Part shown: piece after piece, positions 34,256-47,478 of the stretch
How the letters are laid out: each line of letters begins with the position of its first letter
Numbering within the stretch: position 1 is the first letter of the stretch
Assembly (NCBI GenBank): GCA_037039685.1
Contig: JAWNGF010000004.1
Span: 4,030,001-4,094,000 of the forward strand
Length of the DNA stretch: 64,000 nt
DNA from: Ceratobasidium sp. AG-K
Taxonomy: Eukaryota; Basidiomycota; Agaricomycetes; Cantharellales; Ceratobasidiaceae
Direction: 5' to 3'
Notes under the pieces: generated by a model
The model's database searches: none
Seen by the model: only the letters and a program-made list of their open reading frames with translations
Told to the model about the DNA's origin: nothing
Translations under genes and position numbers: made by a program

Positions 34256-37200
34256 CTGCGTGTGGAGAGACCAAAGAACCGGCAATGTACTTTAAAGCAA
34301 ACAAAGAATCCACAATTGATTACAGCTACGTTGGTGGAATCACAGACCCGATTGCTACTCTAATCGACTCTGGAGCCTCCCAGAATTTTGTTGATATTGC
34401 TTGGGCCAGGAAGAATAACATTGCTTTGAGTGAGCTCCCTGTCCCTCAAAAGGTTATTGGAATACAAGGAAAGGAGCTGTCACACACAATCCACTTCAAA
34501 GCATATATGGAGATCACGATTGAAGGAAAAATGTTTAAAGAAGAATTCTTTGCCATGCCTACCAGCAACACAAACATCATCCTAGGACTTACCTGGCCAG
34601 AAACCACAAACCCTAGCATTGATTGGGAGCAAAAAAGCATCTCTTGGAGAGATGAGGAAATACACAGAAGAGAAGGATCCTTGGACCTTATCCTGGAGGA
34701 ATTGTAGGAGTTTGAGGATGTTTTTAGCAAAGAAAGGTTCAAACGCATTCTGGATCACTGTCCTTACAATTGTGCTATTGATTTCAAAGAAGGTGTGGAA
34801 CTCCCAAAGCCAGCAAGACCTATACCTTTATCCCCAGCCAAATCCATCACAATGAGAGAGTACCTTGATGAAGAACTTGCTGCAGGAAAAATCAGACCTA
34901 GCAAGTCCCCAATAGCATTGGCATGTTTTTTTGTCAAAAAACCAGGCCCACTGGGGGGACTACAATTGGTACAAGACCTACAACCTGTTAACGCCATCAC
35001 AAAGGACAAAAGATTCCCTATGCCCCTTATGGAAGACGTGCTAGGCAAAATAAATGATGCAAAAATCTTCTCAAAAATCGACCTAAGGATGGGATTCAAT
35101 AACATCCGCATCAGGGAAGGAGACAAATGGAAGACTGTGTTCAGGACAAAAGAGGGACTATTTGAATACATTGTCATGCCGTTTGGACTTTAGAATGCAC
35201 CAGCCACATTTCAACAATATATGAATCACATCTTCCACAAGAAAATCAATGTGTGTGTCATTGTTTATATTGACAACATCCTTGTCTTTTCAAAAACCCG
35301 TTCTCAACATGTGGTGGACCTACGAGAAGTACTCCAAATCCTGAAGGAAAACAACCTTTTTGCAAAACTACCAAAATGCAAGTTCTTCATCTCAGAACTC
35401 ATTTACACAGGATTGAAGATCAGCAAGGAGGGTATATCCATGGATGAAGAAAAAATCAAGGCCATAAAGGAATGGAAGGAACCAAAGACGGTGAAGCAAG
35501 TGCAAGCATTCTTAGGTTTTGCAAACTTCTATAGGAGATTTGTACCCAGTTTCTCCACAATTGCTAAACCTCTCATGGGATTGACACAAAAGGATCTTCC
35601 ATGGAACTGGGGGAACAAAGAACAGAAAGCATTCAAAGGTATCAAGGAAATGATTTGCAAAGATCCCATACTCTGACACCCCAATCCGGAGAAAGTGTTT
35701 TTCCTTGAGACCGAGGCTAGTGGAGTAGCAATGGGGGCAATACTGTCCCAGAGACAAGAAGACAGAAGGCTACACCCAATTGCATTCCTTTCCAAATCCT
35801 TCAACCTGGCGCAGATGAACTATGACATTCACAATAAGGAACTTATGGCAATCATTGAAGCACTCACACATTGGAGGCTTTAAATGGAAGGGACAAAGGA
35901 GGAAATCACAATATACACAGACCACAGAAACCTCCAGTTCTGGAAAGATGCAAAAACGTTCAATCAGAGACATGCACGCTGGCACCAAATACTTGCTTCT
36001 TACAACTTTGTGATTGTATACTGGCCAGGGATCCTCTTGCAAAAACCAGACTTACTGTCTAGAAGGGCTGACCATGCCAAAATTCCATCAGCAGAATTAG
36101 TCATGATCACCAACAAAAAATTCCAAGGTTTCACAGGAGGAGTCAAGTAAGACATCATTAGTGATATTATCAAAGCGCAACATGAAGATCCAGGACTACA
36201 TGGAGTAATTGAACTCTGCAAGAAGAAAGAAGCACTACCTAGGAGTATTCTGTGCAGTGTAAGGGATTGTGAACTACACAAAGGACTACTGTGGTACAAA
36301 GGAAACATTGTAGTTCCGGAAGACAAGGATTGCCGTTTAATGGTATTGAGGCTGCATCATGACTCACCTATCACTGGTCATCAAGGACATGCAAGAACCC
36401 TGGAACTTGTTTCAAGATGCTACTACTGGCCAGGAATGAAGCAAAGTGTCAACAAATACATAGATTCATGCAAACAGTGTCAAAGAGCAAAAGGTACAAA
36501 AACATAAGCTCCTTTGAAACCATTACAAATCACAAATGAGCCATGGGAGGACATAGTGTATGACTTCATTGTAAAACTCCCTAAATCAAAGGGAATGGAC
36601 AGCATTCTTGTCATAGTGGACAGATTCTCCAGGATGGCACATTTCATACCATGCAGGGAGTTGCACAAGGCAAACAAAATAGCAGAACTATTCCTGTGCA
36701 ATGTCTGGAAACTTCATGGATTTCCCAAAAGCACTGTATTGGACCAAGGAAGCACTTTTAACAGCAAACTGCTGAAAGCAATCTATGAGAAAATTGGAGT
36801 CTCACCTGCTTTTAGTACTGTGTACCACCCTCAAACTGACAGAATTACAGAACAAGTTAACCAATGGCTAGAAGCATGGCTGCACACCTTCATCAATCAC
36901 CATCAGGACAATTGGGTTGAATTACTGCCTATTGCCAAATTCTGTTACAACATGCACAAGCACAGGGTAACAGGAAAGAGCCCTTTTGAACTGGTCTATG
37001 GAAAGGAACCTTTATGGAATGTATCCAGTGTAGTGACAGAAGTTCCCAAAGCAAACACTGTAACAACAAGATGGGAAGAAGCCAGGAAAGAGGCTATCAC
37101 AGCTATGGAACTACATCAAATAAAGGAAGAAAACGTCAAGGTGGAGTACCAGGAAGGAGATCTCATATGGTTATTTGGACCAGACATCAAATCAAACAGA

Positions 37201-37681
37201 CCATCCAAAAAACTAGACAACAAGAAGTTTGGACCCTTCCCAGTGAAAAAGAAAATTTCCTCTCATGCATACAAACTCAAACTTCTGCCAACAATGAAAA
37301 AGTACCCCATATTTCATACTGATCTTCTTAGCCAGTACAGGACAGACAGGGAATTCAATTGGAACCAGCCATGTCCTCTGCCAATCATGACAGAAGAAGG
37401 AAGCAAAGAATATGAAGTAGAAAGGATTGTTGATTGGAAAATGACAAAGGAGGGATTATTCTATAGGATACAATGGAAAGGGTATGGGGAGGAAGATGAC
37501 ATGGAACAACAGGCCGAGGATGTCAGCCACCTAACTGAAAGAGTGCGGAAGTTTCTGAAGAAGCGCCCTGAAGCACCAACACCTGCAATTTTCAAAGGAG
37601 AGATAAAAGGAGAAAGGGCAAGAGAGGAGGAACCCATCTGCAAAACTTGCAGCTACTCCCAAAGCCACCCATTGCTCAACA
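34232..37681 (+). pseudogene. Element A pol, degenerate
   Basis: One continuous frame with substitutions only. The protease has TLIDSGASQNF. Reverse transcriptase has YIDN instead of YIDD at its catalytic site. RNase H, the integrase zinc region, an altered integrase core (VLDQGSTF) and a C-terminal chromodomain-like stretch follow. Nonsense codons are near 34705, 35191, 35675, 35881, 36148 and 36505; several fit CAG, CAA or CGA turned into a stop by C to T change. The frame runs up to the Tc1-like insertion. Confidence 0.8.
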
Positions 37682-38038
37682 ACAGTGCTGCAAAAAATCA
37701 ATCACAAAAACCATACATGGGTGGAGTTGGCCAAATAGAAAGGCACATATAAGCTTACATAAGCTCAGGGTATAGCTGTGGCTACCCTTGCTTCCTTGCT
37801 ACATCTGTGTGGCAGTTTGGTCTTGTTTGGTCTTGTGGCTGTGGAGATATGCAAACTTTGGCAAAACAGTTTTTGCAATCAATTGTTTGCAGGCTTGGCA
37901 CTGATGTCATGTTACATCATTATGACTTCAGATGACATCATGGTGACCTCATTGATGATGTCAGTGGCACCCCCAGTTGTATATCTACCACCCTGCTCAC
38001 CACCCAGGACTGCAGCACCCCTCCAGCTCTTGTCCTTC

Positions 38039-38679
38039 ATGCCTAAGGCCATTTCCTCCTCCAAGCTTGTTTCTCTGCTTGCTAAGCTTGATGCTGGCCT
38101 CTGTCATGCTGAAATCTCTAGGACTACTGGAGTTAGTGAGGGACACATCTCTAAACTGCGCAATATACACTGTCCCAACCTTCCTTGCAAACCCCCAGGC
38201 CATCCTCTCAAAGTCACCCCTGCTACAGCTTGCCACCTGGTTTGCTCTGTCACCAATGGCAACTCTGCTACTGCTTCCTCTGTGGCTAGGACATACAGGA
38301 CAGCTGAGGGGCACACTCTTAGCCATGAAACTGTCTGCCAGACACTCAAGGATGCTGGTTTAAAGGCCAAGAAGAAGGTTACAAAGCCCAAACTCCCTAA
38401 ACATATCTGTGACGCTTGACTATCCTTTGCTTGTGCCCACCGCCACTGGACTGTCGAGGACTGGAAAGGGGTCATGTGGTCAGATGAGACCAAAATCAAC
38501 TGCCTAAAGTCAGATGTCCAACAATGGGTGAGGATTAGGCCTGGCCAGGAGCTTAGTGATGCAGCTATCCAGCCCAGAGCTCACTCAGGTGGAGGGTCTA
38601 TTCAGATTTGGGGCTGTTTTTGTTGGGATGGGCCTGGCTATGCTACCAAGATTGAAGACACAGTTACCAAGGAGGTCTA
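38039..38679 (+). pseudogene. Tc1-like transposase, N-terminal part
   Basis: Starts at ATG 38039. Helix-turn-helix DNA-binding region (about residues 8-110, with EISRTTGVSEGHISKL). A TGA at 38417-38419 interrupts the frame. It is followed by the start of the DDE domain with the first catalytic Asp in WSDETKINC. The frame is cut at 38679 after EV by element D and resumes at 47100. Confidence 0.85.
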
Positions 38680-39123
38680 TGTCATGACCTTTTCTTGTTC
38701 CTCCTTTCTCTTTTCTGTTTGCTTTGTGTTTGGTCTTGTTCTTCTCTTCTTGGCGCATATAGTTGCCTTTTTGTAAGCCATGACTGTGGGACATGCCTGC
38801 CTGGCCTGTTCCCTTGTCCCCTTGGAGTCCATGGACTTACCTTTTCCTTTGTCTTGTCCTTGCTTCTCTGGGACTCTTGCTCTGCCCTGTTTGCGTTTCC
38901 CTTTGTTGCCTGCTCTCTATTGTACATAGCCACAGTGATAGTATATATACCAGCGACCCAAGTCTTGTCTCTACAAGACTTGTTCTCTTGTTGTTTTCCC
39001 CATCACTCATTGCGTGACTCACTTAGGCCTTGGTGCTGTACATTTGACCTTCATCGTTGTCCCAACCCCCATCCTCACTGCCTGTGGAGTCTCACCCTCC
39101 AAGGTTTGGCTAGGGTTGTGACA
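38680..39123 (+). mobile_element. Element D 5' LTR
   Basis: Starts TGTCATGACC and ends GTTGTGACA. A TATATA box at 38943-38948 precedes CAAGACT (38974-38980) by about 26 nt. AGTCTTG at 39132-39138, 8 nt after the LTR, is its 7-nt complement and may be a decayed self-priming site. Confidence 0.88.
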
Positions 39124-39585
39124 CTAGAATGAGTCTTGCGCCTTTGTTGCAGATACAGCCTTTGTCGCTGTTGGAACCAGGTCTTTCATCACCAGGTCAC
39201 CTCTGAGCATTTGCACACCCCTCACCATTGTCAGCAAACACCCCCATCTCCCCCCTGCATCATTTACACATTGAGGCACACTGCAGCTTGCACCCATTAG
39301 CTTGTCAACAATGTCCCCTATCCTCTGATATCACTGAACCGTGGCCACCTAATCAGGAAGCACTGTTCATATATTCTATTGGAACAAGGACCTCTGAGAC
39401 CTTTGCACTGAACCTACTGTTGACTAGGTTGCCCCTATACATTCCATCTCTACCCAGGGGATATATATATAATTTCTATCAAAACACTACTAGTCATTTT
39501 GGGTTGGAGCGCGCCAGGAAGTGCATTTATTGTAGTGATGTCCAACAGAAGTTGCTCGAACTCAGCAGGGTCCTACAAAGCCACA

Positions 39586-41204
39586 ATGTCTTCTATGATG
39601 CCCTCTTTCTCTAAGGGCAAAAGCCCCATTGCACTGCCCCCACCAGAAACCCCCCTCCAACAAACTCGCTTCTCAGAACCTCCTCCATCAAGGAAAGAAG
39701 GCAAAGAGGAAGGATCAGTGGGGGATACAACCATTTGTTCCCAACCGGCTCCCTACAAAACCTTTGACGCAGAATCAAGACCACTGCCTCCAGCCATTAG
39801 GGAATAGAAGGGCAACTCCTGGTGGGAAACCTGTGAAGGCAATTTTTTAAAAGAAGTCCTTTTCATTCTCAGAGAATTATTGTTGTGCCATAGTCTCATG
39901 GCAGAAAGGTTGGAACACGTCAAACCATGGATCCTACATAATAGGGATGATGGAAATATCTGCATTGACTGGTTGACAGAAATTGCAGACCAGAATTGCA
40001 AACTATACAACAAAATGATGGATCAACATTGCATAACAAGGGATGCTGTTTGGGAACAAGGAATTGTATCAAGCAGGAGACCAATGGGAGGTATTGGAGC
40101 AATCACGGCTCAAACCAACACCCTAACAACCAGTCAACTAGGGTTGTCGCTGGGAGGAGGTACGGCAACACAAGGACTGAGGGGCTCCATGATGCGGATT
40201 GCACCACCCTTGTTGGGAGCAACAACAGCCCCGACATCTTTGATCTTTGGGAGTGGAAGAACAAAAAAATCAGCGGCATCCAAACCAACTGAATTCCATG
40301 GCAAGTGAGGAGCCAAAGCTAGGGATTTTACTTACTCCTGCGCAAATTACATCACCAACTCCCACTACACCACTGCCTTGGATGAAAAGCAAATCTGTAT
40401 TATCATTTCATACCTACGCGGCCCCGCTATTGACTGGATTTGCCCTTTCCAAGACCTACACAATGCAGGCATACCCCAAGCCATTTTTACAAATCTAGAT
40501 GTCTTTCAGCAGGAGTGGGAATTAGCTTTTGGCGAAATAGAACAAGTGGAGGTCTACAGACAGAAGTACAAGGCACTTTCCCAGACCAAAACAGTGGTTG
40601 AATACATCACCCAATTCAGGATTCTGTTGGCACCGCTAGACTACAATTAGCAGACCCTGAAAGACAACTTCTACACAGGACTCAAGGGCAACATCAAGGA
40701 TATGCTAACCTCCCAGGCCTATAATTGTCACAATGCAACACTGCAGGAGCTGTTTACCAGGACCCAGGAAATTGATGCCGCCCTCATTGCAAGAAACATG
40801 GAGAAAAGGGGAACCAATGTTCCAGATAGGGCGACATCAAACAGCACCCAGAAGCAAGTAATCACAAGCGCAACAGCGCATACATACCAGAAGGGAGAAG
40901 CAATCTACATGGTGACTCTCCAGGGCAGCAAGAAGGACACAATCAAGTCAATTAGCAACAACAAACGCAGTTTCCTTACCCCCAAAGTCAAATGGGCTGA
41001 TGGAACAACGTCGGAAATTCCCTTCAGTTTCATCAAACCAGATGTTTGCCAGCCTAGGGTGGAAGTAGCAGTGATCACAAGCAAAACCACCTGTTATTGT
41101 TGTCAGAAAAAGGGACATATATAGCTAAGAATTGCCAAATGCAGATAGCAGCCCTGGAAGAAGTTGATACCAGTGATTTGGAGTTGGGAAAAGGCAGCAA
41201 CTGA
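39586..41204 (+). pseudogene. Element D gag
   Basis: Frame from ATG 39586 to TGA 41202-41204. There are nonsense codons near 39808, 40306 and 40648. A 2-nt insertion in the zinc knuckle (CYCCQKKGHI followed, in the shifted frame, by AKNC) restores a CX2CX4HX4C motif if ignored. GGGAAAA at 41186-41192 is in phase for a -1 slip into pol. Confidence 0.75.
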
Positions 41205-44200
41205 GGGGAGCATCAGGTGCCCTAAAGTCAAAATTAGATTGTGTAGTCTCAGGAAATTGGAAACAGTCTGTAAACAAAATATATCTTTGTTCCACCAAAT
41301 ATGCAGACCACCTTTGCGTTCCCATCATGATCAAAAGCCTAAAAAACCTTATTACTGTAGCCATGATTGACTCAGGGGCATTGGGAAACTTCATTAACTC
41401 CGAATATGTAAAGAAACACAAAATCCCAACAAAAAAAGAAAAAAACAACAAGAAGGGTCCAGGTGATAGATGGACAACCAATAGCAAATGGTTTAATCAA
41501 CAGGGAATGCACCTTCCAAGTCATTATGAACAATCATGTAGGAGAAATTACTTGCGATATCGCACTGTTAGGCCAACACACTGTGGTTCTTGGCATTCCC
41601 TGGCTGAAGAAGCATAACCCAAAAATCAATTGGGCAGCAGGGACGTTGGAATTTGATTCAGATCACTGCAAGGCAGAATGCCTATATGAGGACTTTAATG
41701 CTGTGGAAGGAGGAGTAGTCGGTCAACTTCCCAATGAATACATGGAGTTCAAGGATGTTTTTGTTTCCAAAGAAGTGGATAAACTACCACCACATCAACC
41801 ATACGACCTCAAAATTGAGTTGGAACCTGGCGCAAAACCCAAGATTGGTGTGGTATATTCCCTCACAAAGGAAGAAGATCAAATCTTGAGAAAATGGATC
41901 AACAAAAACTTGGATAAGGGTTTTATTGTGCCCTCCACATCCCAATGGGCATCACCAGTAATGTTTGTCAAACGGCACGACATAGAAGGTGTTCCTCAAC
42001 CCCCAAGACTGTGCATGGATTACCAATACCTCAACAGCCAAACCAAGAAAAACCGCTATCCACTGCCTAGAACCAATGATCTTATTGAACGTGTCAAAGG
42101 TGCCAAGATCTTCACCAAACTTGATCTGAAATCTGGGTACAACCTGGTCAGGGTAGCGGATGAGGATGTTCACAAAACAGCGTTCAGAACTAAGTATGGA
42201 CTATTCAAAACTAAAGTCATGCCTTTTGGTCTCACTAATGCGCCAGCCACTTTCCAAAATATGATGGACGCCAAGTTCAGGGACATCAAAGGGGTGTACA
42301 TGGAAATCTACATTGATGATATCTTAATCTTCTCCAAAAATCCCAAAGAACATCCCATGCATGTGAAGGAGGTCCTGCGCCGCCTACAATGCCTAGGTCT
42401 CTACTGTTCTCTCAAGAAGTGCTCTTTTCATGTTCCTAAGGTCAACTACCTAGGGCTAGTCATATCAGGAGAGCTGGTTGAGATGCAAGAGGAAAAAATT
42501 GCAACAATCAAACAGTGGCCAACACCCAAGAACATTACAGATGTGCACACTTTCCTAGGATTTGCAAACTTCTACCGGCGTTTTATCCAAAATTATACCC
42601 ATATAGTACAACCCCTGTATGATTCGACTATGAAAACAAAGCAATGGGGATGGGGAACAGAAGCGGAACTCGCCTTCCAGGGGTTAATCAAGGAATTCAT
42701 CAAGGCACCTGTCCTTCTACAACCTGACCAGGACAAAGGGTTCATTATCAAATGTGATGCATTGGACAAAGCTACAGGAGCAGTTCTCAACCAGTATGGT
42801 CCCAACAACAAACTCCACCCTGTTGCGTTTATGTCCAAAAGCCTATCTCCAGCAGAATGTAACTATGACATCTTTGACAAGGAACTCTTGGCAATCATCA
42901 AAGTATTTAAGGAATGGCGTCATCTTTTGGAAGGAACTGAGATCCCGGTACTGCTCATTACCAATGACAAAAACCTGGAGTATTTCATGACCTCCAAGGT
43001 GTTGACAAAAAGACAGAACAGATGGGCCGTCTTCCTGTCAGAGTTTAACTTCCAGATCAAGTACAGAGCTGGTGGACTTAATGGCAAAGCAGATGCACTC
43101 AGTTGATGAAGCAACCACAATCTAGAAGGGGGAGTGGTCCCTCAAAAACCCCTACTTTTGCTGCAACTGTTCATCAATTCAGCAGAGGAGGAACCTCAGG
43201 GTATGGCATCAACTATGGATATTTGGCAAGCAATCAAGGATCAGACACAAAGAGATGACTACATTACATCAATCTGGGCCTTCCTCAGCAACCACCCAGA
43301 AAAGGCACCTGCTTCTGTACAAAAGGAATTTGAAGACTGGAAGATCAGGAATGACATGTTGTACCGCAAAGGGAAGATCTACATCCCAAACAACAATGAG
43401 ATCAAGCGCCAAATCCTAGAACTCCACCATGACAACAAAGCAGTCAGACACATGGGCCAAGCAAAAACACTGAAAATGGTCAAACAGCAGTATTGGTGGC
43501 CTTCCATGAAGGCTTACATCAACAAATACATGTCATCATGTAATTTATGCCAGCGGTCAAAACCCATCAATCAACAACCTCTTGGGGAATTGCAACCACT
43601 TGAACTCCCTTCCAAACCCTGGCAACATATTTCAGTTGATATGATTGTCAAACTTCCTCTGTCCAAGGGTCTAGACTCAACATTGGTCATTGTTGACACC
43701 CTGACTAAGATGGCACACTTCATCCCATGTACTGAAAAAACCACGTCACCCAAGCTTGCAGAACTCTTCATGGAACATTGCTGGAAACTACATGGAACCC
43801 CAGAAACAGTTGTATCAGATTGGGGACCAACCTTTGCATCCAAATTCATGAAGGAGCTCTACCAGGCCCTGAACATCTGGCCTAGGCTCTCTACAGCTTA
43901 TCACCCTGAAACTGACAGGCAAATGGAGCGCATCAATCAAATGGTTGAGGCTTTCATTTGGACATACTGCGCCTTCAAGCAACACAACTGGGCTTCACTT
44001 TTACCCTTTGCTGAATTTGCATATAACAACTTGTTCCACTATAGCATTGGTATGACACCTTTCTTTGCCAACACAGCTCAACACCCTCAATTGAGGGTAC
44101 ACCAGTGGAAGATGGTTCCATCCAGGAAGCTGCAGTGCATGCGCAATGTATCCAAGACAACCTGGAAGAAGCTAAGGCTAGCTTGGCCCTGAACAAAGAA

Positions 44201-44906
44201 CGGGACAAGGAATATGTGGACAAGTGACGGCAGGAAGACCCCTTTGTCTTGGGCAATAAGGTTTGGCTAAGCCATCAGCACATCACAACCAATCGGCCAT
44301 CATTGAAATTATTGCATAAACAACTTGGGCCCTTCACTATCCTGGAAGCAGTAGGGAAGAATGCATACAGACTACAACTCCCGCCTTCAATGACCATGCA
44401 CCCAGTAGTCAACGTATCACGCCTAACTAAGTATGAGGAAGATGAAATTGAGGGCCACCAGGTTGATCCACCCCCACTGATCAAGACACCAGAAGGCAAA
44501 AAGGAATATGAGGTGGAATGCATCCAAAGTTCCAAGGTGGAAAAAGGAATCCTAAAGTATTTTGTCAAATGGAAGGGCTACACAGCAGAACATGACTCTT
44601 GGGAACCCTTGGAGAACCTTGGCAATGCGTCAGAACTCATTAATGAGTTCCACAAGGAACATCCAGATGCCATCAAGGAAGTCCCCAAGGTTACCAGGAA
44701 GTGTTGCCATGAAGAAACAAAGGATGACTTGGCAGCCGACAGCAAGGAAGAACAGCCCATTAGGTGTCCCAAGCATATAAAAGAGGCTGCTGGGATCCAA
44801 GTCCCTCATCAAAAAGTTTTGACCTTCTCCCCTCCTGTGCTAAAACCACATTCTACCCCCACCTCACTCACTGCGCCATGTCCTGTCAACGCCAATCCAC
44901 CAAATC
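41187..44906 (+). pseudogene. Element D pol
   Basis: Protease MIDSGALGNFI, then a frame change in an A-rich run near 41440. Reverse transcriptase has intact YIDDILIFS. RNase H ends at a TGA (43104-43106) where CGA is expected. The integrase zinc region and core (VVSDWGPTF) are followed by a frameshift near 44100-44240. The chromodomain (EYEVECIQ ... YFVKWKGY) lies near 44510-44600. The frame is cut at 44906 by a further insertion. Confidence 0.82.
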
Positions 44907-46175
44907 TGTTATGGATACTGACTTCCATTGGTATCTATACTTAGTCTAAACTCACTATACCCAAGGATCGGAAAATGTACGAAATATGTCTCGTTTTGTA
45001 TCGCCTGTAATGAATGTGTTTCGACTTGCATTGTATATACGAGAATGCGAATCGATACTTCTGATGTTTCCCTATCAGTCGTGACCTTCAGCAACTTGAA
45101 CGACTCGGAATTCATTAAGTTACAAATTGTTTAAGTTTAATCAATTTGTACCTTCGTGAAATACAAGTATTTCTGGTATATCGTCCGACTTGCCAAACCA
45201 ATTGACTTGATTTCTGTTGCGCTCACTAACGCACAGCCTCGCACATGTATCGGCGGAGTGTCATGTATTTCCGTACAGCGGCTTCGGAGATATTCTCTTA
45301 TCAGTGTTCAAATATCAATAGCCACATGATCCATACTTTGAACACAGCATATCTCCACAACCACTGCATGGAATTCCACGATCAGACTTGCGTTGCAGTC
45401 GCACTGCCTTGCTCTATCTTTGTAGATAGCCTCTATTTAGTAGTTTCCGTGTTCTGGAAAGCTCTTGCAGAACGGCCACATGCATAGCCACACTATGTAT
45501 GGAGTTTGTACCTTTAATATGTACTTTGAGCAGCACTGCATGATCTAACTATAGCTACAGAGCTATTCTTAGGCTACTCCACACTACCTAGTGGCCTGGA
45601 AATTCTAGTTAGAATATCTGCACTTGAGTATTCATACCTGTGCACTCTAAGGTATATAAACTGGCCTCTGAGAGCCTCCAGAAAACACCTCTCAATTTAC
45701 TTTCAATACATCTTTACCAAGTTTATCACTTGTGTGACAGCTTTACAGCTTATTCTAAGACCTAAAGCAGTTCTCCCAATAACACTCCTTAATTGTTGAG
45801 TTTAACTCCAATTAAGTTGCAGTTGAGGTTGAGATAACTTTAAGAGTTCTACAGTAAGCACTAAGCACTGCACTACAGATACTTGTGTTAGAGAAGTATA
45901 TTAAGTATTAACTTGATTCTAGCAATCAGGGGGGATATCTTAGATACAACTCATAGGGAACCTTGCCTTGTAGCATTGCTCAAACAGTTGTAGCTTAAGT
46001 GTACCTCTACAGTTAAGAAAGATATATTGTCTTTAGTAACAAATACTGTTAGTAACAGCATATTAGTGCCCTCTGAGGATCTAGTAAAGTTTACTTTACC
46101 CTCTGGCTCCATAAAGTTGTGATACAGACAAAGTATATTCTATACTTTAGGATATATTTACACTGAACCATAACA
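44907..46175. mobile_element. 1269 bp insertion with short inverted ends, TSD AAATC
   Basis: Bounded by TGTTATGG and CCATAACA and flanked by AAATC (44902-44906 and 46176-46180). The 5-bp duplication and TG...CA ends fit an LTR-type element, either a long solo LTR or a terminal-repeat derivative without genes. A TATATAAA box is near 45653. The left 550 bp are CpG-containing, unlike the CpG-free right part. No supported ORF. Confidence 0.75.
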
Positions 46176-46184
46176 AAATCTGTC

Positions 46185-46625
46185 ATGGTCCGGGTCTATC
46201 ACAACCTATACACCTGCTTGGCAGCCTTCAAATGGTTGCTCAAAGTTGTGCCCCCCCAAGAGCAAGGCATGTACTGGCATCCCGGCATGTGCCAACATTT
46301 TTACTTCATTGTATCCACTTGTTATTGGTCCAGAGAGGCCCCCTGGTCATTTGTTGGTCACCCCCTCGTCTGTTGGTGCAACTGAATTGCCTATGCTGCC
46401 AACAACATCCACAATGCCCTTGAAATTATGGACAGGTCTTGCAAGGTCTGGCGCAGAGCCAACCCATTTGAGATAATTGACCTCACTGTCAACCTGGAGA
46501 TTAGGGAGGAGGCCATAATCAATTTGACGGATGACAAGGAGGATTATGGGGTGTGGAAAGGGACAGGGTCAGCTGAGGACCCTTTTGTTATTGATGATAC
46601 TGAGGAGTTTGTGCTGGTGAAGTGA
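46185..46625 (+). pseudogene. Element D 3' ORF after the chromodomain
   Basis: Frame of about 146 codons with one TGA (46383-46385), out of frame with pol. It has an aromatic, Cys-containing middle (CQHFYFIVSTCYW) and an acidic C-terminus. It ends 24 nt before the 3' LTR. I do not recognise it. ORFs in the same place exist in elements A and E. Confidence 0.5.
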
Positions 46626-46649
46626 GCCCTGGCCTAAAAGGGGGGGTAG

Positions 46650-47094
46650 TGTCACAACCTTTTCTTGTTCCTCCTTTCTCTTTTCTGTTTGCCTCATGTT
46701 TGGTCTCATTCTCCTCTTCTTGGTGCATATAGTCGCCTTTTTGTAAGCCATGACCACGGGACATGCCTGCCTGGCCTGTTCCCTTGTCCCCTTGGAGTCC
46801 ACAGACATACCTTTTTGTTTGTCTCATCCTTGCTTCTCTGGGACTCTTGCTCTGCCCTGTTTGCGTTTCCCTTTGTTGCCTGCTCTCTATTGTACATAGC
46901 CACAGTAGATAGTATATATACCAGCAACCCAAGTCTTGTCTCTACAAGACTTGTTCTCTTGTCGTTTTCCCCATCACTCATTGCGTGACTCACTTAGGCC
47001 TTGGTGCCGTACATTTGACCTTTGTTGTTGTCCCAACCCCCATCCTCACTGCCTGTGGAGTCTTGGCCTCCAAGGTTTGGCTAGGGTTGTGACA
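46650..47094 (+). mobile_element. Element D 3' LTR and PPT
   Basis: 445 bp, TGTCACAACC to GTTGTGACA. It is preceded by the purine tract AAAAGGGGGGGTAG and followed by the GTCTA duplication, after which the transposase frame resumes. Confidence 0.9.
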
Positions 47095-47099
47095 GTCTA

Positions 47100-47478
47100 T
47101 GTGGAGATTTTGGAGGATGAGTTGATGCAGACTTTGGAGTATTATGGGAAGGAGGTGGAAGACATTATCTTCCAACAGGACAATGCTCCTGCTCACAAGT
47201 CCAAATTGGCAACAAATTGGCTAGCTGACAATGGTTTTGAGGTCATGGAATGGCCTTCCAACTCTCCAGATCTCAATCCAATTGAAAACTTATGGGGCAT
47301 CATCAAAAGGAGGCTGGGGGAGCATGAACATCCTCCAAGGGGGGTTTTGGAGCTGTGGGAAAGGTTTCAGGTGGAGTGGGAGAAGGTGGAGCCAGAGCTG
47401 TGTCAGAATCTGATCAGCAGCATGCCTAATAGGATGAGGGAGGTGATCAAGGCTAAGGGGGGGTCCATTAACTACTGA
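47100..47478 (+). pseudogene. Tc1-like transposase, C-terminal part
   Basis: In frame with the N-terminal part once element D and one GTCTA copy are removed. It contains the second catalytic Asp in QQDNAPAH and the third acidic residue in SPDLNPIENLW, so the DDE triad is complete. Ends at TGA 47476-47478. Confidence 0.88.

Larger units (their letters stand above)
38680..47094 (+). mobile_element. Ty3/gypsy chromovirus element D, TSD GTCTA
   Basis: LTRs 38680-39123 and 46650-47094, flanked by GTCTA at 38675-38679 and 47095-47099. The internal region holds gag, pol with chromodomain, a 1269 bp insertion, a 3' ORF and a G-rich PPT. It is inserted in the transposase of the Tc1-like element. The LTRs differ mostly by transitions. 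At six sites one LTR has TG where the other has CA. Confidence 0.92.

Noticed and set aside
39132..39138. Full self-priming site in element D
   Set aside because: Only 7 nt are complementary to the predicted RNA start, so I report it as suggestive and do not count it as equal to B and E.
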